From Acetobacteraceae bacterium UBA6159 (GTDB lineage Bacteria > Pseudomonadota > Alphaproteobacteria > Acetobacterales > Acetobacteraceae), in the NCBI GenBank assembly GCA_002422345.1, contig DIUL01000197.1, forward strand, positions 1-14,234: a stretch of 14,234 nucleotides of DNA, given 5' to 3'. Both the position numbers and the translations under genes were made by a program. The notes beneath the pieces are model-generated. The model had not been told where the DNA came from. It did no database searches and saw nothing but the letters and a program-made list of their open reading frames with translations. Below, in pieces: positions 6,769 to 13,142 of this stretch. The number at the start of each line of letters is the position of its first letter. The stretch's first letter is position 1.

Positions 6769-7371
6769 ATGCTCAAGATGTACGGGTCGGCCCGGTCGCG
6801 TGCCATTCGCACGCTGTGGATGGCGATGGAATTGAACATTCCGTATGAGCATCTGGACTATAACCCGCGCTCTCCGGAAACCCGCACGCCGGAATTCCTC
6901 GCGCTGAACCCCAATGGCAGCGTGCCGGTGATCGATGATGATGGCTTCGTGCTGTCCGAGTCGATGGCGATCAACATGTACCTCGCCAAGAAGCACGGCG
7001 CCCTGTATCCGGCTGACGCCAAAGGCGAAGCGCTGATGTGGCAGTGGTCGCTGTGGGAAACCGACCGGCTGGATCGGCAGGTGGTGAACTACGTCAACCA
7101 TTCCTCCGCCCTGCCGGAAGCGCAACGGAACAAGGCCGTCGCCGATGCATCCTGGGCCGAGATCGTGCCGGCGATGAACACGCTGAACGGCGTACTGGCA
7201 AAGACCCAGTGGCTGGCGGGCAGCAGCTTCACCGTGGCTGACCTCAACGTCGCCAGCGCGCTGTATCGCGGGCTGTCGATGGACTTGTCGCAGTGGCCGG
7301 CGGTGAAGGAATGGCTGGAGCGTTGCTGGGCACGTCCGGCCGGCAAGAAGGCCCGTGCGATGCGGGAATAG
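6769..7371 (+). CDS. Glutathione S-transferase family protein
   Basis: A 200-aa cytosolic GST. The thioredoxin-fold N-terminal domain begins MLKMYGSARSRAIRTLW, with a serine-rich active-site turn at residues 7-10. It includes the cis-proline in NPNGSVPVID (Pro53) and the glutathione gamma-glutamyl-binding pair in LSES (Glu64-Ser65). The all-helical C-terminal domain carries the N-capping box FTVADLNVAS. ATG 6769 has AGGAGAAGG at 6753-6761 in front of it; the frame is open further upstream inside the LLM gene, but there it is only a shadow. Being 32 bases after the LLM gene, it is likely co-transcribed and may conjugate or isomerise a product of that enzyme. Class (beta-like or other) and substrate are not resolved. 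Confidence 0.88.
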   Translation: MLKMYGSARSRAIRTLWMAMELNIPYEHLDYNPRSPETRTPEFLALNPNGSVPVIDDDGFVLSESMAINMYLAKKHGALYPADAKGEALMWQWSLWETDRLDRQVVNYVNHSSALPEAQRNKAVADASWAEIVPAMNTLNGVLAKTQWLAGSSFTVADLNVASALYRGLSMDLSQWPAVKEWLERCWARPAGKKARAMRE

Positions 7372-7372
7372 G

Positions 7373-8545
7373 CTACAGGATCAACGGCAGGCCGACATAA
7401 ACCTCGGCCAACGCCGTTGATTGGGCCTTCGAACTGAACAGTGCATCGAGTTCCGCGATCTGTGCCCGCCGCTCGAATGGCGTGTGATCGTGGAACCGGT
7501 GCAGCAGGCTGGTCAGCCACCAGGAAAATCGCTGTGCCCGCCACACACGCCGCAGGCAGGTGGCGGAGTAGGCGTCCAGACCATCCCGTGACCCCGTGCG
7601 GTAGAACGCCGCCAGCGCCCGGGTCAGGACCGTGACATCCGCTGCGGCCAGGTTCAGGCCCTTGGCACCGGTCGGCGGCACGATATGGGCCGCGTCGCCG
7701 GCCAGGAACATCCTTCCATATTGCATCGGTTCGACCACGAAACTCCGCATGGCGGTGATGCCGCGCTGGATGATCGGACCCTCATTCAAGGCGAAGCCGC
7801 CTCGGCCGAGACGGATGGACAGTTCCGACCAGATGCGGTCATCCGACCAGTTCGCCAGGTCCTCCTGTAGCGCGCATTGCAGATACAGGCGGCTGACGGT
7901 GGGTGACCGCATCGACAGCAGGGAAAAGCCGCGATCGTGGCTGGCATAGACCAGTTCCCGTGACGCCGGTTCGGCTTCCGCCAGAATTCCCAGCCAGGCA
8001 AAGGGATAGTCGCGTTCGTAGTGGGTCAGGTGGGATGGTGGGATCGCGTCCCGGCAGATGCCGTGAAACCCGTCGCATCCGGCAATGACATCGCAACGGA
8101 TTTCTTGCGCCTGACCATCCTGCGTGAAACTGATCCGGGGCGCGGTCGTGTCGAGGTCATGCACCGCGACATCCGCTGCCTCGAACACGATCTGCCCGTT
8201 GTCCCCAAGCCGAGCGGCGATAAGGTCTTGCACGACTTTGTGCTGGCTGTAGACACGGACGTGCTTGCCGGTCAGGGCACGGAAGTCGATACGGTGGTCC
8301 AGGCGGTTGTTGCGCAGCAGGACGCCTTCGTGGACCATCCCCTCGGCCAGCATGCGGTCACCGACGCCGGTGTCCATCAGCAATTGCTCAACGGGTTGTT
8401 CCAGCACGCCGGCGCGGATGCGGTTCTCGACGTATTCGCGGGACCGGGCTTCAACGACGATCGACTCGATTCCGTGCCGATGCAACAGATGCGACAGCAG
8501 CAGCCCCGCCGGGCCGGCGCCCACGATTCCAACCTGAGTGCGCAT
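7373..8545 (-). CDS. pobA: 4-hydroxybenzoate 3-monooxygenase
   Basis: This FAD enzyme hydroxylates 4-hydroxybenzoate to protocatechuate with NAD(P)H and oxygen, feeding the beta-ketoadipate pathway. The 390 aa match the family (about 394). The dinucleotide-binding GAGPAG is at residues 9-14, NRIRAGVLEQ at 41-50, the CDGFHG motif at 157-162 and the second FAD motif GDAAHIVPPTGAKGLNL at 283-299. Aligned from memory to the Pseudomonas fluorescens enzyme, its substrate residues Tyr201, Ser212, Arg214, Tyr222 and Tyr385 correspond to Tyr200, Ser211, Arg213, Tyr221 and Tyr383, so specificity for 4-hydroxybenzoate is well supported. AGGGGGG (complement of 8552-8558) precedes the ATG by 6 bases. No PobR regulator or pca genes are in the window. 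Its stop is one base from the GST stop. Confidence 0.95.
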   Translation of the reverse strand: MRTQVGIVGAGPAGLLLSHLLHRHGIESIVVEARSREYVENRIRAGVLEQPVEQLLMDTGVGDRMLAEGMVHEGVLLRNNRLDHRIDFRALTGKHVRVYSQHKVVQDLIAARLGDNGQIVFEAADVAVHDLDTTAPRISFTQDGQAQEIRCDVIAGCDGFHGICRDAIPPSHLTHYERDYPFAWLGILAEAEPASRELVYASHDRGFSLLSMRSPTVSRLYLQCALQEDLANWSDDRIWSELSIRLGRGGFALNEGPIIQRGITAMRSFVVEPMQYGRMFLAGDAAHIVPPTGAKGLNLAAADVTVLTRALAAFYRTGSRDGLDAYSATCLRRVWRAQRFSWWLTSLLHRFHDHTPFERRAQIAELDALFSSKAQSTALAEVYVGLPLIL

Positions 8546-8587
8546 GGGTTTCCCCCCTGGTTGGCACGACTGTAGCTGAAGGGGATT

Positions 8588-8616
8588 TCATGGGAAGCGA
8601 CGGATTGGTCTAGGAT
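8588..8616 (+). promoter_or_regulatory. CTAG-type promoter candidate upstream of the NUDIX gene
   Basis: ATGGGAAGCG (8590-8599) is followed after 10 bases by CTAG at 8610-8613, giving the -10-like TAGGAT at 8611-8616 in GGTCTAGGATCGG. It lies 65 bases before the NUDIX ATG, in the region divergent from pobA, and matches the arrangement before the first LLM and the Ldh_2 genes. It could also influence pobA, whose start is 65 bases away on the other strand. Confidence 0.42.
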
Positions 8617-8681
8617 CGGAGCGGGAAACAAATTCATCGCCGTCCCGGTCGGGCGGCACACAAGGTTCATAAGGCAACACG

Positions 8682-9473
8682 ATGACAACTGAAGCAATCG
8701 CTCGGCCTGCCGCTACGATCCTGCTGATCCGGGATGGGCAGAAGGGGCTGGAGGTCTTCATGGTGGTCCGGCACCACCAGATCGACTTCGCCGCCGGCGC
8801 CCTGGTTTTCCCTGGCGGACGTGTCGACAAGGGCGATCACACGGTCGCGGCGAATGATACCTTCGTGCGCAATCCGACCCGCGACATGCCGTTCCGCATC
8901 GCCGCGATCCGCGAAACGTTCGAGGAATGCGGCGTCCTGCTCGCCCGCCCGCGCGGCGGCGATCGTCTGGTGACCGCCGACGAACTGCTGAAGATTGAGC
9001 AGCAATACCGCGCTCCGCTGGCCGCCGCACAGATCGGCTTCGATGTCGTGCTGGGGGAACACGAACTGCTGCCGGCAACCGATATGCTGGAACACTACGC
9101 CCACTGGATCACGCCCGCGCACCAGCCCAAGCGCTATGACACGCAGTTCTATCTGGTGGAGGCGCCGCCGGAACAAGTCGCCGTGCATGACGGTCACGAA
9201 TCAGTTGACTCCATCTGGATCCGTCCGGCGGAGGCCTTGGCCGAAACCGAGGCGGGCCGCTACAAACTCGTCTTCGCAACCCTGAAAAACCTGGAGAAAC
9301 TGTCCCGGCGGAGCTGCGTCGCGGATGCCATGGCGACCGCGCGCTCCTCAATGGTGGTCACGGTGCAGCCGAAATCGGCAAAGATCGATGACGTGCGCCG
9401 TAAGCTGATCATTCCGGTCGAGGCCGGATATGGCGGCCCCGAGTTCATCGTCGACATCCCGCCGGCATCGTAA
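8682..9473 (+). CDS. NUDIX hydrolase with an expanded Nudix box
   Basis: The 263-aa protein is a hydrolase of nucleoside-diphosphate-linked compounds. LVFPGGRVDKGD (residues 41-52) and AIRETFEECGVLLA (75-88) supply the two halves of the Nudix box, with Arg77, Glu78, Glu81 and Glu82 as the REUXEE metal-binding part. The glycine at 45-46 and Arg77 are about 31 residues apart, not the standard 14, so there is an insertion of about 17 residues. Such insertions are known in the NUDT19 (RP2) group, which includes CoA diphosphatases, but the full CoA-specific upstream motif is not present: only GALVFPGG fits. The C-terminal part after about residue 100 is an extra domain I do not recognise. AAGG at 8671-8674 is a weak ribosome site. 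A second LLM gene begins 22 bases after its stop, indicating an operon. Confidence 0.85.
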   Translation: MTTEAIARPAATILLIRDGQKGLEVFMVVRHHQIDFAAGALVFPGGRVDKGDHTVAANDTFVRNPTRDMPFRIAAIRETFEECGVLLARPRGGDRLVTADELLKIEQQYRAPLAAAQIGFDVVLGEHELLPATDMLEHYAHWITPAHQPKRYDTQFYLVEAPPEQVAVHDGHESVDSIWIRPAEALAETEAGRYKLVFATLKNLEKLSRRSCVADAMATARSSMVVTVQPKSAKIDDVRRKLIIPVEAGYGGPEFIVDIPPAS

Positions 9474-9495
9474 CAACCAAACAGGAGGAAACACC

Positions 9496-10488
9496 ATGAA
9501 GGTCGGAATGTTCGTCACCCTCGAAATCGAGGGCCATCAGGACATGGGCACCCATCTGCGGGAAATCCGCGAGCAGGTGTCCACCGCCCGGGATGCCGGG
9601 TTCGACTCGCTGTGGCTGCCGCAGCATTTCGTGACCGGCCCGGCGATGCGCCAGACCGCATCATCGCCAATGCTGGGCTATCTGGCGCATCTGGGGCAGG
9701 GGATGCGGCTGGGCACCGCGGTGCTGCTGCTGCCCATGCTCAACCCCGTGCTGCTGGCCGAGGAAGCCGCCACGCTGGACCACCTCGCCGATGGCGGCTT
9801 CGTGCTCGGCGTCGGGTTGGGCTATCGGGATTCCGAGTTCGCCGCCCTGGGCATCGAACGCAAATCCCGCGTCGGCCGCTTCCGCGAATACTGCCAGGCG
9901 ATCCGCCTACTGTGGGAGAATGACCACGTCACGTTCCACGGCAAATACGTGCATCTGGACGACGTCAGCCTCGCCATCCGCCCGAAGAACCCATCCAAGA
10001 TGCCGCTCTGGATCGGCGGAACGGTGGAGGACGCGGTGAAGCGCGCCGCCGAACTGGGCGACTCCTGGCAGGGCGCCGGCGCGATGTCGATGGATGAGAT
10101 GCAGCGCTGGTGGGGCGTGTTCCACCAGGCCCGCGTCGATTACGGCAAGCCGCTGGATTACGACCGCCAGGTCTCCCGCGAATGCTTCTGCGGCCCATCA
10201 ATGCAGGGAGCGATCGACCTGGCGCGCGGCCCGATCTCTGCCAAATACACCCGCTATGCCGGCCACGGCTTCGGCGGGTTTGGCGGCGACAGCGATGACG
10301 GATTCCGCCAGTTCGCGCAGGATCGTTTCGTGATCGGCGACGAAGCCTATGTGCGGGACGAGTTGCAGCGCTATCGCGACACGCTGGGGGCAACCGAGTT
10401 CCGCTTCCGGATGGCCTGGCCCGGGCTGCCGCAGGAAGAAGTGGTGGCAAGCATCAAGCGCCTTGGCCGCATCGCCGCGACGCTGTAA
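9496..10488 (+). CDS. LLM-class flavin-dependent oxidoreductase
   Basis: A 330-aa luciferase-like barrel enzyme, distinct from the LLM protein at 5882. It starts MKVGMFVTLEIEGHQD, has ARDAGFDSLWLPQHFV (31-46), RLGTAVLLLPMLNPVLLAEE (71-90), the signature GFVLGVGLGYRDSEF (101-115), GRFREYCQAIRLLW (127-140) and MPLWIGGTVEDAVKRAAELGDSW (169-191). The His-Phe after LPQ and the LLPMLNPV turn are typical of bacterial-luciferase-type flavin monooxygenases. ATG 9496 has AGGAGG at 9483-9488 with a 7-base spacer, the best ribosome site in the window; the frame runs back to 9430 only inside the NUDIX gene. Translation is therefore efficient, perhaps stronger than that of the NUDIX gene before it. The substrate is unknown; FMN from a separate reductase is more likely than F420, but this is inference. 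Confidence 0.88.
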   Translation: MKVGMFVTLEIEGHQDMGTHLREIREQVSTARDAGFDSLWLPQHFVTGPAMRQTASSPMLGYLAHLGQGMRLGTAVLLLPMLNPVLLAEEAATLDHLADGGFVLGVGLGYRDSEFAALGIERKSRVGRFREYCQAIRLLWENDHVTFHGKYVHLDDVSLAIRPKNPSKMPLWIGGTVEDAVKRAAELGDSWQGAGAMSMDEMQRWWGVFHQARVDYGKPLDYDRQVSRECFCGPSMQGAIDLARGPISAKYTRYAGHGFGGFGGDSDDGFRQFAQDRFVIGDEAYVRDELQRYRDTLGATEFRFRMAWPGLPQEEVVASIKRLGRIAATL

Positions 10489-10494
10489 CGGACC

Positions 10495-10520
10495 GTCCCC
10501 GGGGCGTGAACCCCGGGGAC
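10495..10520. terminator. Strong hairpin between convergent LLM and Asp-box genes
   Basis: GTCCCCGGGG (10495-10504) pairs with CCCCGGGGAC (10511-10520) around the 6-base loop CGTGAA. The perfect 10-bp, GC-rich stem begins 6 bases after the LLM stop and ends 13 bases from the stop of the facing gene, so it is well placed to end both transcripts. There is no T-run on either side, so termination may need Rho or the stem may mainly protect 3' ends. Confidence 0.7.
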
Positions 10521-10533
10521 AACCCAATTGCGA

Positions 10534-11586
10534 TCAGCCGACCGCGAGGCTGTAGATGTCCTTCACGCCTGCCGGCAGCGGCATGGACTGCCAAGTGTCC
10601 CCGCCGTCTTCCGTGCCATAGACCTCGCCGTCATAGCGCGCGCCGAGATAGACCGTGTTCGGGTTCTTGTTGTGCAGGGCAACGGACATGATCGTGCCGT
10701 GCACCTTCACCTTGTCGAACCGCTTCCAGCTCTGCCCGCCATCCTGGCTGCGGAACAACCCGCCGTCATGGCTCGCCGCGGCAACGCTGAGCGCCGCATA
10801 CATCGTGTTCCCATCCTGCGGGGAGACCTTGATGTCACGCCCGTAGGTGTTGGGAGAAAAGCGACCAACTTCCATGTCCTGCCACGTCTCGCCGCGATCG
10901 GCGGTGTGGAACAGGCCCATGCGCACGGCCAGGATCACGCCATCGGGATCGTTCGGGCTGATCGCGATCGCGTGGCTGTCGAGCATGCCCTCGTTATAGG
11001 TATTGCTGACGATCTTGCTTTTCAGATGCGGCTGCTGCGCCAGGCGGATCAGGTCGGTGCTGATGTCGGTCCAGCTATCGCCGCCATCGTCGCTGCGCAT
11101 CACGCCGTTCACTTCCAGCGCGCCGTAGATCGTCTCGGGCTTGGTCGGGTGCTGCGCCATCCGCATCACGCGGCAGGCGAAGGGCATCACGGCGCGGTCC
11201 GGCATGCCGGGATTCGCCAGCTTGGCCCACGTCTCCCCACAGTCTTCGCTGCGGTACATGGTGATGGGAGACCCACCGGCGTAGATACGCTTCGGGTTGG
11301 AATGATCCACCAGGAACGACCAGATCTGGATGCCGTCCTTGGGGAAATCCGTGCGCGCGAAGGTCTTTCCCGCGTCCGTGCTGCGATACACGCCGTCCGA
11401 CGTGCCGGCGAACACGACGCTCGGGTCGGTCGGGTGGATGTGCACGGCCCAGCACTCGTGATCCTTGATCACGTGGCTCCAGCTTTCCGCGCCAGCCAGG
11501 CGGCTGAACACGCCGACCGTGCCCTGCTGCCCCGCGCGTCCGACGTAACCGGCGATTCCGGCATAAAGATTCGACTGACTTGCCAT
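10534..11586 (-). CDS. Asp-box (BNR/YCF48/VPS10-like) beta-propeller protein
   Basis: A 350-aa protein built from repeated blades, each with an Asp-box of the form S/T-x-D-x-G-x-T/S-W/F. Six are clear: STDAGKTF (69-76), SEDCGETW (113-120), SDDGGDSW (165-172), TADRGETW (228-235), SQDGGQSW (280-287) and TEDGGDTW (325-332). A degenerate one at SRLAGAESW (28-36) would make seven blades. The repeat is seen in sialidases, sortilin-type and YCF48 proteins, where it is structural and does not reveal the function. No sialidase catalytic residues are evident. The N-terminus MASQSNLYAG has no signal peptide, so it should be cytoplasmic. I chose ATG 11586, preceded by AGGGAGGT (complement of 11591-11598); an upstream ATG at 11613 has nothing comparable. 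It is divergent from the Ldh_2 gene, with which it may share regulation. Confidence 0.82.
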   Translation of the reverse strand: MASQSNLYAGIAGYVGRAGQQGTVGVFSRLAGAESWSHVIKDHECWAVHIHPTDPSVVFAGTSDGVYRSTDAGKTFARTDFPKDGIQIWSFLVDHSNPKRIYAGGSPITMYRSEDCGETWAKLANPGMPDRAVMPFACRVMRMAQHPTKPETIYGALEVNGVMRSDDGGDSWTDISTDLIRLAQQPHLKSKIVSNTYNEGMLDSHAIAISPNDPDGVILAVRMGLFHTADRGETWQDMEVGRFSPNTYGRDIKVSPQDGNTMYAALSVAAASHDGGLFRSQDGGQSWKRFDKVKVHGTIMSVALHNKNPNTVYLGARYDGEVYGTEDGGDTWQSMPLPAGVKDIYSLAVG

Positions 11587-11618
11587 AAGGACCTCCCTTG
11601 GGTCTCGCTCCAACCCGC

Positions 11619-11648
11619 ACGATACGCCAATCCCGGGCTTCTGGCCAA
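11619..11648 (-). promoter_or_regulatory. Candidate promoter of the Asp-box gene
   Basis: On the minus strand TTGGCC (complement of 11643-11648) and TATCGT (complement of 11619-11624) are 18 bases apart, each matching 4 of 6 consensus bases. The -10 ends 32 bases before the start codon. The -35 overlaps the upstream half of the oppositely directed CTAG-type element, so the two genes could compete or be co-regulated. Confidence 0.35.
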
Positions 11649-11670
11649 GCGGGCATGCCTGGGCTAGCCT
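11642..11670 (+). promoter_or_regulatory. CTAG-type promoter candidate upstream of the Ldh_2 gene
   Basis: TGGCCAAGCG (11642-11651) is followed after 12 bases by CTAG at 11664-11667, giving a -10-like TAGCCT at 11665-11670, 33 bases before the ATG. From the TGG to the CTAG is 22 bases, exactly as before the first LLM gene. A perfect palindrome GGCATGCC (11652-11659) sits in the spacer and could be an operator. Confidence 0.45.
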
Positions 11671-11703
11671 GATCGTCCGTCCGAATGAAGGGGGAGATGA
11701 CCC

Positions 11704-12756
11704 ATGCCGAATGTATCAGCCGAACAATTGATGGAAATCGCCAAGAGCCTGCTGGTGGCCGCCGGCGCCTCGGCCGAGGAAGCCGCGACCGTCGCCAAGT
11801 ATAATATCGGCGCCAATCTGGTCGGCCATGACTCGCATGGGATCATTCTGATCCCGACCTATATCGACCGCGTGAAGGCCGGGCACATCGTGCCGCAGGC
11901 GCCCTGGGTCATTACGCAGGAAACGCCGACGACGACGGTTGTCGATGCCCATTGGGGCTTTGGCTACGCCGCCACCGACCGCGCGATGAAATACACGATC
12001 GAGAAGGCAAAGAAGTCGTCCGTCGCCGCCGCCACGGTGTTCCGCCAGAGCCATATCGGACGCCTCGCGTCCTATCCGCTGATGGCCGCGGCCGAGGGCA
12101 TGATCGCGATGATCACCGCCGATAGCGGCCGCTCCGCCAAGGCCGTCGCCCCCTTCGGCGGCGCCAAGGCTCGGCTTGGCACCAACCCACTGGCCTGGGC
12201 GATCCCGTCCAACCTGGAAGGGCCGCTGGTGTTCGACATGGCGACATCCGCCGCCGCCGCCGGGAAGATCAACGTCGCGACCGCGCGTGGGGAGCAGGTG
12301 CCGCAGGGCTGGCTGATCGATGCCGAGGGCAAGCCGTCGACCGATCCCAAGGTGCTGAAGGCGGGCGGCGCGCTGCTGCCTCTGGGCGGCGCCGAGGGCT
12401 ACAAGGGCACGGGCCTGGCGGTGATCGTGGAGATCCTGGCGGGGCTGCTGACCGGGTTGGGCTTCGGCGTCGATCCGACCGGGCGGCACAATGACGGGTG
12501 CTTCATGGCGGTGTTCAACGTGCAGGCGTTCCGCGACCTGAACACGTTCAAGCAGGAAGTGACCGAGTTCGCGCAATACCTGAAGGACACGCCTCTCGCC
12601 CAGGGGTCTTCGGCGATCTATTACCCCGGTGAGGTGGAGTTCCTGAAGGAAAAGGACCGTCGGGCGAATGGGGTTCCGGTCGAGGATGCAACCTGGAACG
12701 TGTTGAAGAAGCTGGCGGGCGAGTATGGGCTTGGGGACAAGCTTGGGTTGAACTGA
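11704..12756 (+). CDS. Ldh_2 (malate/L-lactate/ureidoglycolate) family NAD(P)-dependent dehydrogenase
   Basis: A 350-aa 2-hydroxy-acid dehydrogenase of the Ldh_2 fold, unrelated to classic LDH/MDH. The family marks are in order: HDSHG (residues 42-46), the catalytic-region RQSHIGRLASYPLM (114-127), GTNPLAWAIP (159-168), DMATSAAAAGKI (178-189) and EGYKGTGLAVIVEILAGLLTG after about residue 230. The family reduces or oxidises 2-oxo acids such as pyruvate, oxaloacetate, ureidoglycolate, 2,3-diketogulonate or sulfolactate; the substrate is not readable here. GGGGAG at 11691-11696 precedes the ATG by 7 bases. It is transcribed alone from a short divergent region shared with the Asp-box gene and ends at a strong terminator. 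No ureide or sugar-acid genes are alongside. Confidence 0.9.
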   Translation: MPNVSAEQLMEIAKSLLVAAGASAEEAATVAKYNIGANLVGHDSHGIILIPTYIDRVKAGHIVPQAPWVITQETPTTTVVDAHWGFGYAATDRAMKYTIEKAKKSSVAAATVFRQSHIGRLASYPLMAAAEGMIAMITADSGRSAKAVAPFGGAKARLGTNPLAWAIPSNLEGPLVFDMATSAAAAGKINVATARGEQVPQGWLIDAEGKPSTDPKVLKAGGALLPLGGAEGYKGTGLAVIVEILAGLLTGLGFGVDPTGRHNDGCFMAVFNVQAFRDLNTFKQEVTEFAQYLKDTPLAQGSSAIYYPGEVEFLKEKDRRANGVPVEDATWNVLKKLAGEYGLGDKLGLN

Positions 12757-12764
12757 GGTTGGTG

Positions 12765-12809
12765 CTGGGGCGGGGAAGGTTCCCCGCCCCAGAATAAATC
12801 AAGATTTTT
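12765..12809 (+). terminator. Intrinsic terminator of the Ldh_2 gene
   Basis: CTGGGGCGGGGAA (12765-12777) and TTCCCCGCCCCAG (12780-12792) are perfect complements around GG; in practice this is a 12-bp stem with loop AGGT. An A/T-rich tail with five T at 12805-12809 follows, a little distant from the stem. It starts 9 bases after the stop codon and is the most convincing terminator in the window. Confidence 0.85.
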
Positions 12810-12825
12810 GCGACGGGGTGGCACG

Positions 12826-12854
12826 TTCGCATGTATCCGCACGCCGCCCATAAA
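12826..12854 (+). promoter_or_regulatory. Weak promoter candidate upstream of the small unknown gene
   Basis: TTCGCA (12826-12831) and CATAAA (12849-12854) are 17 bases apart, each matching 4 of 6 consensus bases. Initiation would fall near 12861, which would exclude the ATG at 12831 and favour the GTG start at 12882. Resemblance only. Confidence 0.25.
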
Positions 12855-12881
12855 ACCTCCCCCGCCTCGAAAGAGATCATT

Positions 12882-13142
12882 GTGAAGAAGACTTTTATCG
12901 TCCACGGTAAAATTTCGGACTGGCCGCTTTTGGGCGACCACGTATCGATCAAGGCCAGTAATCAGCAGGGCGTCTACGCCGCCTGCGTAACGCCGCGGGG
13001 CATCGCGAATGTAGCGCTTCCGTCAGATTCACTAGCGGTTGGTTCGACGGCGGTCATTGGCGATTCCGGCACGGTCACCGCCGTCACTGACATCACCACT
13101 AGGGGGGTAATGTTGGGGTGCGTGGAGATGGACATTCATTGA
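12882..13142 (+). CDS. Small protein of unknown function
   Basis: I do not recognise this protein. From the GTG at 12882 it has 86 residues, beginning MKKTFIVHGKISDWPLLGDH and ending GVMLGCVEMDIH. It is rich in short beta-prone stretches (GVYAACVTP, ANVALPSDSLAVGSTAVIGD, GTVTAVTDITT), has two cysteines and no signal peptide or membrane segment, so a small soluble beta protein is likely. The frame also runs from an ATG at 12831 (103 aa), but that has no ribosome site and would start 22 bases past the terminator's T-run; the GTG has only a weak AAAGAGAT. Codon third positions are less GC-biased than in the genes before it, and it contains two CTAG tetramers, which the upstream genes avoid. It may be acquired DNA, or possibly not a gene. 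Confidence 0.5.
   Translation: MKKTFIVHGKISDWPLLGDHVSIKASNQQGVYAACVTPRGIANVALPSDSLAVGSTAVIGDSGTVTAVTDITTRGVMLGCVEMDIH

Noticed and set aside
10528..11667. A 379-codon plus-strand frame opposite the Asp-box gene
   Set aside because: The opposite strand has six regular Asp-boxes and a good ribosome site; the plus-strand translation has His/Arg/Ala-rich low-information sequence.
11716..12576. A 286-codon minus-strand frame opposite the Ldh_2 gene
   Set aside because: Antisense shadow of a clear family member; no ribosome site or motif.
12831..12881. ATG start for the small unknown protein
   Set aside because: No Shine-Dalgarno, only 22 bases after the terminator T-run, and a weak promoter candidate would start transcription downstream of it. 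Not excluded, only less likely.
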